Under the pieces are notes generated by a model. It did no database searches, had not been told where the DNA came from, and worked only from the letters and a program-made list of their open reading frames with translations. A program made the translations under genes and the position numbers. Positions 29,401 through 33,300 of a stretch of DNA of 64,000 nucleotides are shown here, piece after piece. The DNA is from Haliclona indistincta (lineage: Eukaryota; Porifera; Demospongiae; Haplosclerida; Chalinidae), in contig OZ024790.1 in assembly GCA_964017065.1 (NCBI GenBank), forward strand, positions 5,628,737-5,692,736. The letters run 5' to 3'. Position 1 is the first letter of the stretch. Every line of letters begins with the position of its first letter.

Positions 29401-30337
29401 CTTTATCAACTCGTGAACAGAATCAAGAATTTGACTTTGAACTCCAATAGATTGCACTCTGAAAATTAGTACTGTATAGCGAGAAATTTGCGAAAAACAA
29501 GACATTCGCGCGGTGCATTCGCGGATAATATTTTCGCGAATAGCCTGTAATTTGCGAAATTCGCGAAACTTTTCTCCCACGAAAATTTCCCGCTATACGG
29601 TAATAGATATCAAATCCGCCATTTGATTGAGGTCGCAAGTCTCACTAAACAACATGTCACATGTGTGTCATGGTATTATTTACCAGTCTGGTCTTGAAGT
29701 GGACCTAACAAGAGGAGTCATACCAGCACGATAAAGACTCTTGGTTTTACTAAAATTGACCACATTAAATATCACTCTCTGTTTGAAAAAAACCACCAAT
29801 GAACAATAAGTAAAAATTGATCAATTACAAATAACCTGGTTTATTTCAACATTGCTCACTGTAAAATTGAACCATACTCTGAATCTGTGGGTTCATTATA
29901 ATAAAAAAATAGATCAGTGAGTAGTATAATAATATAGCTACACCAACCTAGGATTGCAGGTGTCTGGTCTTATAAAAAGGTCATATTCGGATCCATTGAT
30001 ATAGTCCACTCTGCCCAAATTACCTTCCAAACAAATCACAGTATATAAATTCACTAAAACAGTAAATACCTCCTTCAAAGCAAGCATCAAAAATCAGGTT
30101 GCCTTTACAAACTTGTGCAACATGGTCAGTAGGCAGAGAAACGTGAGCACATAAATTTCCAACGAACTGCTCAGTAGATACAGGATCTAAAGAAATAGAG
30201 CCCTCCGAATTTAGCTGAAAAGTTCTGCTAGCTGCTGTCTGCTCCTTTTCCTGAGCATCTGCTACAGGTTGCAATTGTGCTGCCTCAGCCATGTTTGCTC
30301 TTACATCACGTGATACATCCCGCGCGTGCGAACTCAA
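2470..30337 (-). CDS. AGBL4: Cytosolic carboxypeptidase 6-like (tubulin deglutamylase), 3' end outside window
   Basis: M14-family zinc carboxypeptidases of the CCP group remove glutamates from tubulin and other cytosolic proteins. Exons read on the minus strand: 30070-30292, 29948-30023, 29836-29884, 29684-29778, 27939-28047, 20938-21045, 20461-20500, 11274-11375, 7793-7864, 5087-5129, 3301-3412 and 2470-2524. All have AG/GT borders and consistent phases, about 361 codons. The order follows CCP6: [15 protein letters not shown], then [13 protein letters not shown], then [17 protein letters not shown], then the HPGES zinc motif (exon 8), then [26 protein letters not shown] and YIDIHAHS with the third zinc ligand. 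The catalytic Glu region is off the left edge. The start is MAEAAQ at 30292; an in-frame ATG at 30337 is the alternative. Introns reach 9 kb and are full of transposons. Exon 7 is only 40 bp. Identification is strong; expression is unknown. Confidence 0.9.
2525..3300. other. Intron of the CCP6-like gene, nothing recognised
   Basis: This is the intron between exons 11 and 12. I see no coding similarity and no inverted repeat of note in it. Confidence 0.6.
4097..4220 (+). repeat. Fragment of the GGGG(C/T)GAGCCTGAGC MITE family
   Basis: It starts with AATTGGGGTGAGCCTGAGC and continues with a GCCCCRCA...GTCCCA pattern that matches the complement of the right end of the element at 32229-32616. 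Only one end is present, so this is a truncated copy in a CCP6 intron. Confidence 0.6.
4381..4645. repeat. Dispersed repeat family R1, copy a
   Basis: The copy contains the family signature TTACATTGCAGACCAGTGGTA, shared with 14757-14780 (plus orientation) and, in reverse, with 7200-7230 and 21340-21370. Within the copy a CCTACATCAGTGGCTG stretch near 4420 is inverted around 4505-4520, giving a loose foldback. There is no coding potential. It lies in a CCP6 intron. Confidence 0.6.
5419..6041. mobile_element. TTAA-flanked MITE, TIR GGTGACGGGG
   Basis: TTAAGGTGACGGGG at 5419 is mirrored by CCCCGTCACCTTAA ending at 6041. TTAA is the invariant piggyBac target, so the element proper is 5423-6037 (615 bp). 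The TIR resembles GGTTACGG of the palindrome at 10352-11074. A 117-codon open frame on the minus strand (5466-5819) has no recognisable similarity and I do not call it a gene. Confidence 0.7.
7197..7425 (-). repeat. Dispersed repeat family R1, copy b
   Basis: It matches the complement of the element at 14400-14830 in several blocks: GCCACTGGCTCCCAATGTAA, AGAGCAGATCTAATGCCTTT and AATATCAGCGTTTGAATAG. It is degenerate, with no coding sequence, and lies in the loop of the large foldback. Confidence 0.55.
7497..7765. mobile_element. Small foldback MITE (GCTTGCAAAAGTA family), copy 1
   Basis: The left end TTGTAAAGATGACGCTTGCA is mirrored by CTTCTGCAAGCATCATCTTTACA at 7725-7755, and CATCAGCAGCTTG near 7600 by the inverse AAGCTGCTAGTGTAGG near 7670. 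It is the same family as 9965-10345. It is non-coding and lies about 30 bp from CCP6 exon 9. Confidence 0.65.
8866..9959. other. Intronic DNA with two small hairpins
   Basis: There is no recognisable coding sequence. Two short inverted repeats are visible: GTGTTTAAGC (9378) with GCTTAAACAC (9424), and CGCTCCTTACAGG...CCCCTTCTCATG (9602-9640) against CATAATGAGAAGGAGCG (9678-9696). Their significance is unknown. Confidence 0.5.
9965..10345. mobile_element. Small foldback MITE, copy 2
   Basis: The left arm GTGTAGGGATGGTGCTTGCA (from about 9973) is mirrored by TTTTGCAAGCATCATCCATA at 10320-10340, and the inner block CCTACATCAGCAGCTT by AAGCTGCTGATGTAGG near 10254. It shares ends and inner hairpin with 7497-7765. 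It directly abuts the TTAA of the palindrome at 10348. Confidence 0.65.
10348..11078. mobile_element. 723-bp near-perfect palindrome with TTAA borders
   Basis: Between the TTAA copies at 10348-10351 and 11075-11078 the sequence reads almost identically on both strands from 10352 to 11074, with arms of about 345 bp around a loop near 10713. Mismatches are few, for example CAACTTCGTC against GAAGCTGCTC. The outer end is GGTTACGGAATACACCACGC. The TTAA target and the GGTNACGG start suggest a piggyBac-mobilised foldback related to 5419-6041. No open frame survives along it. Confidence 0.85.
11520..11645 (+). repeat. Dispersed repeat family R1, copy c (fragment)
   Basis: TTATTAGGGACACACAGTAG followed by TGCGTCCCTATGTAG and AAAACAATATGGCAGCTACA matches the start of the copy at 14408-14480. 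Only the first 110 bp or so of the family is present. Confidence 0.6.
11675..11850 (-). mobile_element. Deletion derivative of the Crypton-like element
   Basis: The left part carries two CATAATGGAATC(C)A(A)CCAC units, as in the CATAATGTAATCCCGCCAC repeats at 22976-23058. It is followed by GCGCAGAGTTCTACAGAATA (compare GCGCAGAGATTATACAGAAC at 23088). The right part, TTTCTGTTTGCTGTTGCTAT followed by GGTCTAAA, matches 24083-24110. The 1-kb coding middle is missing, so it looks like an internally deleted, non-autonomous copy. Confidence 0.6.
11990..12649 (+). pseudogene. Copia-type RNase H remnant
   Basis: The 3' end of a Ty1/Copia polyprotein. Recognisable blocks in order are [31 protein letters not shown] (catalytic Asp), [11 protein letters not shown] (Glu), [12 protein letters not shown] (Asp), [16 protein letters not shown] and the terminal stop at 12647-12649. 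At least two frameshifts occur upstream of 12167, and an in-frame TAA lies near 12081, so the copy is inactive. The purine tract GAAGAGGAG and the LTR follow directly. Confidence 0.88.
12657..12840 (+). repeat. 3' LTR of the Copia element
   Basis: It starts with TGTTAGAGACAG right after the purine tract and ends with CTACACA at 12840, where Gypsy coding sequence begins without a gap. Its length is 184 bp. That junction supports the view that Copia inserted into an older Gypsy copy. Confidence 0.7.
12841..13315 (+). pseudogene. Gypsy integrase remnant, internally deleted
   Basis: Blocks match Gypsy pol: [31 protein letters not shown] (CC pair of the zinc site), [10 protein letters not shown], then, in a shifted frame, [19 protein letters not shown] and [10 protein letters not shown]. 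Core sequence is deleted before TDNGPH, where a GGTCCACATGA unit is repeated three times (13135-13180). A tail like [17 protein letters not shown] follows, then a purine tract (AAGGAGAGAGAAAA). Frameshifts and deletions make it a pseudogene. Confidence 0.8.
13316..13450 (+). repeat. Probable 3' LTR start of the Gypsy remnant
   Basis: TGTCATAACCTTTGAAC follows the purine tract of the preceding pol remnant, the usual LTR position. The 3' border is uncertain; an ACA triplet near 13445 is a possible end. Confidence 0.4.
13640..13808 (-). pseudogene. Helix-turn-helix fragment of a Tc1/IS630-like transposase
   Basis: The minus-strand reading [19 protein letters not shown] followed by [19 protein letters not shown] and [13 protein letters not shown] resembles the N-terminal homeodomain-like HTH of Tc1/IS630-type transposases (pattern DLRWRMVYQ...LGLT...VS..L.VDPSTV.R). 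It loses similarity after about 45 residues and no DDE domain follows. The superfamily is inferred from this short stretch only. Confidence 0.5.
14048..14092 (+). repeat. Short tandem duplication (about 21 bp)
   Basis: ATCGCCCAGCTGGCCTCACTAA occurs twice in direct succession, with a third partial unit (ATCGCCCAGC) after it. Confidence 0.7.
14139..14386 (+). pseudogene. Fragment of an integrase-like (possibly Ginger/KRBA2-type) protein
   Basis: A reading frame beginning [18 protein letters not shown] carries a stop near 14252. It continues with [35 protein letters not shown] and CVPAKTE. I recognise this block from the N-terminal region of integrase-bearing mobile genes such as Ginger or KRBA2-like proteins, but only from memory of the pattern. 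It is cut off at about 14387, just before repeat R1 copy d, which may have inserted here. The family assignment is tentative. Confidence 0.35.
14400..14835 (+). repeat. Dispersed repeat family R1, copy d (longest)
   Basis: It starts with a GGGAGGCACGGTAGTGCCTCCC hairpin and runs through AAACAAGATGGCGGCTACAT, AAACGCTGATATTTCGCCTG, AGACACTTAGATCTGCTCTC and TTTACATTGTGGACCAGTGG. The complement of the first 300 bp is at 27575-27865, and the last part matches 4519-4600 and the complement of 21330-21380. No protein is encoded. This copy best shows the family layout; true ends and target duplication are not clear. Confidence 0.65.
15170..15206. repeat. TA/TATG-rich microsatellite
   Basis: A short GTATATATGTATGTATATAT-type tract lies in a CCP6 intron. 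Confidence 0.7.
15680..15760 (+). pseudogene. LINE reverse-transcriptase C-terminal scrap
   Basis: Translation gives [20 protein letters not shown], then RESSNL and a stop. The WN.LP.EI..APSL..FK signature is the common C-terminal end of non-LTR (CR1/Jockey-like) reverse transcriptases. Only about 27 codons are kept, as in the 5'-truncated copies such elements leave. Confidence 0.6.
15761..16720. other. Intronic DNA, nothing recognised
   Basis: No convincing exon, repeat structure or coding similarity was seen. A minus-strand stretch near 16430 gives RRFTIITGL, which faintly recalls CCP6 exon 7, but it lacks usable splice sites; the true exon 7 is at 20461-20500. Confidence 0.5.
16735..17412. 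repeat. Inverted duplication of a 165-bp protein-like segment
   Basis: Plus-strand 16735-16905 and the complement of 17245-17412 are closely similar by eye. Both translate in one frame to a shared pattern: NESE...RR, THLI(K/N)NC, S.HDG.VS.DR.VMAD.TR and YSFVLDGT. About 340 bp separates the copies. Many differences fall at third codon positions. I do not recognise the protein. The right copy ends exactly where Gypsy RNase H sequence begins (17416). Confidence 0.6.
17416..18185 (+). pseudogene. Gypsy RNase H and integrase N-terminal remnant
   Basis: The order is [55 protein letters not shown] and HGNADAL (RNase H), then a linker, [17 protein letters not shown] (zinc-site His), then [20 protein letters not shown] at the start of the integrase core. 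Stops at 17659 and 18016 and a deletion over the CC pair show decay. The right part ends in AT-rich sequence before the BEL element. Confidence 0.85.
18221..18333 (+). repeat. Partial 5' LTR and primer-binding site of a BEL/Pao element
   Basis: CCTTTCGTAACA ends at 18319 and is followed by TGGTCCTTTGAACC, a plausible tRNA primer-binding site placed correctly between LTR and gag. The LTR start is uncertain; TGTGACATTG at 18221 is one candidate. Confidence 0.45.
18426..19620 (+). pseudogene. BEL/Pao gag (DUF1759-type), interrupted
   Basis: The gag starts at ATG 18426 with [19 protein letters not shown] and [11 protein letters not shown], the typical BEL/Pao gag N-terminus. It is interrupted by the TTAA-flanked element at 18665-19262 and resumes with the DUF1759 block: [54 protein letters not shown] and ILDKRFR. 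There is a frameshift near 18590 and a stop at 19509, so it is dead. The minisatellite at 19622 cuts it off, and no pol is present. Confidence 0.85.
18661..19266. mobile_element. TTAA-flanked piggyBac-type MITE inside BEL gag
   Basis: Left TTAACTCTTTAGTGAC and right CCCTAAAGGGTTAA form TIRs with TTAA targets at 18661-18664 and 19263-19266. The CCCTTTAG-type ends are common for piggyBac relatives. Gag homology stops and restarts at these borders. No open frame is found inside. A GC-rich block (CGAACCCCGGGTTAAAGGGG near 19040) is internal. Confidence 0.7.
19622..19835. repeat. Minisatellite, about 47-bp unit, 4-5 copies
   Basis: Repeating units contain TACACTGTTTTTCTCCATCT and GAAGGAAGAAAAGAGTGTGG. 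The first unit is more diverged and the last is partial. The array abuts the BEL gag remnant directly. Confidence 0.75.
19836..20460. other. Intronic DNA, nothing recognised
   Basis: This AT-rich stretch between the minisatellite and CCP6 exon 7 has no coding similarity. Confidence 0.5.
20640..20700. repeat. Two-copy direct repeat
   Basis: TATAAAGATGGGTACTATA followed by AAATTA occurs twice, at about 20638 and 20673, in AT-rich intron sequence. Confidence 0.6.
21285..21490 (-). repeat. Dispersed repeat family R1, copy e
   Basis: AAATCTACCACTGGTCCACA followed by ATGTAAACCAACA is the complement of the block at 14755-14785. CCTACATCAGTGGCTG and GATAGAAATCTTTTAATTTTC also occur in copies a and d. 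Confidence 0.6.
22976..23058 (+). repeat. Four-copy 20-21 bp tandem repeat
   Basis: Four units of ATAATGTAATCCCGCCAC, with one to three spacer bases, form the left edge of the Crypton-like element. Confidence 0.85.
23144..24019 (-). pseudogene. Crypton/DUF3504-type tyrosine recombinase-like gene, deleted and frameshifted
   Basis: ATG 24019 starts [20 protein letters not shown], followed by a Ser/Pro-rich stretch. [18 protein letters not shown] then joins directly to [36 protein letters not shown] and REHRQL. A frameshift leads into the second frame (23491-23144): [51 protein letters not shown]. These blocks are those of DUF3504 (KIAA1958/ZMYM-like) proteins derived from Crypton recombinases. 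The SAM-like region between KLF and EEEL is missing and the C-terminal catalytic part is short, so activity is unlikely. Confidence 0.7.
24127..24242. repeat. Hairpin palindrome A
   Basis: GATCTACGCGATTTAGAAGC (24145) is mirrored by GCTTCTAAATCGTGTAGATC (24214-24233), with inner blocks GCCGTTGCCATAGC / GCTATATAGCAACGGC. It shares the GATCTACGCG...AGAAGCC core with palindrome B. Confidence 0.8.
24642..24881 (-). CDS. Short open frame, unknown product (79 aa)
   Basis: The frame [40 protein letters not shown] and [11 protein letters not shown] is well formed, with an acidic, helical-looking N-terminal half. I do not recognise it. It starts 22 bp from hairpin palindrome B, and the recombinase-like gene starts about 110 bp from hairpin A, so both frames follow a similar hairpin. 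It could be a leader exon of the mobile unit or a chance frame. Confidence 0.3.
   Translation of the reverse strand: MSNWYLSRKQKKRALKFSELFVHGISDQLLDWAYDSDIDELLLTTINEYESNSATLLYTATLTPSVDSATATTTRRNRS
24901..25037. repeat. Hairpin palindrome B
   Basis: GACGCCGAGGCCATGGGATC (24903) is mirrored by GATCCCATGGCCTCGGCGTC (25015-25034), and CTACGCGGTATAGAAACCC by GGGTTTCTATACCGCGTAG. The loop contains TAGAACCCTCGCGC/GCGCTCGGGTTCTA. Immediately right of it the YqaJ gene resumes. Confidence 0.85.
25771..27032 (-). pseudogene. IS5-like DDE transposase (DDE_Tnp_4 type)
   Basis: Reading minus from ATG 27032: a charged coiled-coil-like N-terminus ([20 protein letters not shown]) with stops and shifts. Then comes an HTH_Tnp_4-like helix-turn-helix near 26400 ([29 protein letters not shown]). 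Then the DDE domain: [20 protein letters not shown] (first Asp), [33 protein letters not shown] (second Asp), and [20 protein letters not shown] (Glu). The gene is broken by at least three frameshifts. It is convergent with the YqaJ gene and is the presumed transposase of the 21.9-27.1 kb element. Family assignment is good; activity is excluded. Confidence 0.8.
27570..27866 (-). repeat. Dispersed repeat family R1, copy f
   Basis: This is the complement of the first 300 bp of copy d, with blocks CTGCTCGCGTAAAGGCACTA, TTTCCAAGTTCGTCACAATT, AGAGCAGATCTAAGTGTCTT and GGAGGTACTACCGTGCCTCC. It lies just upstream, in minus-strand sense downstream, of CCP6 exon 5. Confidence 0.75.
28097..28265 (+). 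repeat. Degenerate copy of the 6.1-8.9 kb foldback arm
   Basis: TTATGCCTTAGTGGGTGCAG followed by CTACAAGGCATA matches the outer end at 6126. GAGCTCTGAAACTAACAATG followed by CAAGTA matches 6362-6390. It is diverged and incomplete, in a CCP6 intron. Confidence 0.5.
28670..29215. mobile_element. MITE with AGAGACNTTTAGATT ends
   Basis: Left GGAGACCTTTAGATTCACGT is mirrored by ACGTGTAAATCTAAATGTCT followed by CT at about 29192-29213. Near the ends GTTACGTGTAACGTGTAAC repeats are also mirrored (ACGTTACAAGTTACACG). Inside there is no long open frame. The target duplication is not clear. Confidence 0.6.
29470..29602. mobile_element. 129-bp TA-flanked MITE
   Basis: CTGTATAGCGAGAAATTT at 29472 is mirrored by AAATTTCCCGCTATACGG ending at 29600. 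TA dinucleotides at 29470-29471 and 29601-29602 are the target. The inner part is a further inverted array of TTCGCG motifs. It is likely a mariner-type non-autonomous element, about 80 bp from CCP6 exon 4. Confidence 0.8.
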
Positions 30338-30353
30338 GAATAATTATTATAAA
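30292..30353. promoter_or_regulatory. Shared bidirectional promoter, CCP6-like / PUF60
   Basis: The start codons of the two divergent genes lie 60 bp apart (30292 minus, 30353 plus), or 15 bp apart if the upstream CCP6 ATG at 30337 is used. The interval contains CACGTG-containing sequence (TCACGTGATACA) and an AT-rich ATAATTATTATAAA just before the PUF60 ATG. At least one 5' UTR must overlap the other gene. Confidence 0.7.
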
Positions 30354-33300
30354 TGGCGGCTGATCACGAGGTATCTTTCTTCATGTTTCTATGCCTTTTT
30401 TACCTTTTCTGTTGCGTAGAATGGTGTTAGAAGTAGTTCAAGAACAAAAAAGCGGGGATTTGATGATGAGCCGGGTAAGCCTGTCTATTTGTCACATCAA
30501 TTAAATTGTGTAGCCACGACTTATTTGTCTTCACTTCTTACGCACGGTTTTATCTTTCTCTTTTTTGGTTTTTGTCGTATTTCTCCTTTCTTATGTGTGT
30601 CTCTAAGGTGGTTTATGTGTATCTGTTTGTCTGTCACTTGTCTCCTTGTAGACCTACCTCATCACTTGCTGCTGTAAGCACAATGGGCAGTTACTCATAC
30701 ACGCACATTTGCTTATTCAGCAAACCGTCTCAATAAGGCTGTAAAAAAAAGCTTTAGTATAATGGATCAATTTTTACAGTGATAGTTTACAAGAGTTGCT
30801 TATTCCATAGAATTTCTGTCTGATGCAGTGGCTGCAGTGCCTGCTGTTCTCCCAGCACTGTCCGGTGAACAGCTCCAAGCTATGCAGATGGCTAAAAAAT
30901 ACTGTCAAGATGTAACAGCCAAGTTTGTGAGTAGCAATAATTGGTTATCATCTTGTTATTGATCTGTTTTGGTTTCTCTCTGTAGACCCAGCAACAGCAG
31001 AGTGACCAGCAAGTTTCTCAAATGTTTGCATTACAAGATGCTGCTAACAAGCAACGAGCTCTGCTTCTCATGAGTAGGTTAGTATAACCTAGTTTGGTAG
31101 TCAGCTATACTGTAAAAATATCTCTGGATAGCTTTTCATGGTTTAGCATTTGATCTCTTGTATCTGCTCACATACACTTGCAAGGATTATGCAGCGTTTT
31201 CACTAAAATTTTTGCTAGAAAACGCAACTTCCGCTTTAACTTCTAAAATGAAGAAAAAGTGGAGATAAATTGAACCAAGGGGAACCACTCGTAAACTCAG
31301 TGTAAGCACTGAGAAGTACCGGTAGCTAAGTAAAATGCTACAAAAAAGAGTAAGCAGGCACCCTATGTAAAAGAAGCAACTTTTTCTGATTATTACCTTA
31401 GTTTGTAGTAGAACACTTTGTTTTGTTTCGTGGACCTTCATCCTACAACTGAAATTTTACACATGAGAGACAACTAGTTTGGAGTTTACCTCACAAGAAG
31501 TTTATTGTAATATAGTTGGTCCGTATGCCCAAGCACATAGATCATGTGTGCATAGTGTGCTAGCTCGGTATTCACCTTCAGGGTACTCCTTGACTGTACA
31601 TTTGTGGCCTACAACTACTCCATTGGCTAAAAATCCTGCAGTGCAGCACGCATTGTGTGTCAAAGGTTCTTGTATTGTATTCTTCTAAGAATCAAGCTCA
31701 CCAATAATTGTGATAGCCAGTGCCAAGTAGCCTTAATATTGTGCCCTATGCTGTATACAGCTCAGACGTAAGCTAAAACTTGCGCATTACAACTTGCTAT
31801 GTTAATCTTGCGCATTACAATTTACAACAACACAGTTTGCGCATTACGACGACACAACTTGTGAGTTAGGCCGAAGCAGCTCACAAGTCGTGCCATTCTC
31901 TCCATTTTCTTGTAGCACATGACTGTTCTTGCTCAGCTCGCTTGTTGCCTCACATGTTATGATGAACAACACAGTTAGAGTAGGTGTGGTAATTATGAGA
32001 CACGAAAATGTTTTTCTTCATAAATAGAACGGGAAATTAAGACATTATAAACACTGCCCAGCATTATGTTGCCAAATGACCTTGCCACAACCTAGTATAA
32101 AAGACAACATTAATAATATCACCTGTGACTAAAAGCACATCATTCCAAATATCTATCTAGTAAGCTAATTATGAGACACAGACCCGTATTATGAGACATA
32201 CCTAAACTAGTACATTTATAAAATACTGGGGGCGAGCCTGAGCTGATTTATGTCCTGCACAATTCAAGAACGATCCATTTTTCTACATATGCACAACAGT
32301 AAGCCCTCTGCTCTTGTATTCCAGTTGTCGCTCCAGTCGTAGCCAGTTCTGTGATCAGTTGACTCTGCTGCTCGTTGTCACTTCCTGGCAGTACTCTTAC
32401 CTTGTAGAAGTCGATCCAGGCGTCTCCAATGCGCAGTCTTGTTTTGTATCGCGCCACGTGAGGATTACATCATGGGGTGCGGTCAATGTTTACGCGCACG
32501 TGACTTCTCGGGAACATAGGGAGGACAAACGCACCACACAGCCAGATACATACAAACATTCCCCGCGGCGTGGGACACACATCACCATCAATGTGGGGCT
32601 CGCTCAGGCTCGCCCCAATTACACATGTTTTATCAAAGAAAAAGGACAGATCATTAGGACACTTCTAAACATATTTCACAATAGTAGATGTCTGGAATAG
32701 AGTCCTTGCTCAGTGGAGTGCACTTTAAATCAAACCACACATCGCAACCATCACAACATACCCACAACTGTGACGTGTCTTTTTCATCTCCAAAAACTGC
32801 TCCACATTTAGGACATATAGTCTCATCGCCATCACTAAGCACGTCATCAGACTCCTCGTCATCAGACAATGTCATCTGTTGTAACATTTGTACTACTCTT
32901 GTAGCAGATGCTTTTTGGGCAACATCTTTTTGGGTCTTCTTTTGAACCTGCTCCTTTTGTACACCTCTCTTCTCGACTGTTCTTTGCTTCCGTTTCGCTC
33001 TTCTTGTCTCCTCTTTTTCAAGCCTCTGTCTCTCTTTTTCTTGTTTTTGTCTCTCTTTTTCTTGTCTCCGTTCCTCCTTTTCTTTCATCTTCTCCTCCTT
33101 CCGTTTCTTTCTTTCTTCTCTCAGTTTCTCTTTCTTCATTTTATTTTCTAATCTTTTCTAGATCCTCTCTTGTTGCTTAGCTTTCTTGACTGCTTCTGCT
33201 TCCTCCTTTTCAGCCTTTTGGGTCTTCAAAGTATCTAGTACATCATCATCAGTAATACATACTGCTCTACTATTCACTGATGGCTTTTGCTTGCGCTTGG

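Noticed and set aside
30655..30677. Extra PUF60 exon after GTAG at 30648 (ACCTACCTCATCACTTGCTG)
   Set aside because: Including it breaks the frame of exon 3. Exon 2 joins exon 3 directly in phase.
32888..33180. Plus-strand Phe/Leu/Ser-rich frames
   Set aside because: Antisense of the Lys/Glu coiled coil of the Tigger transposase.
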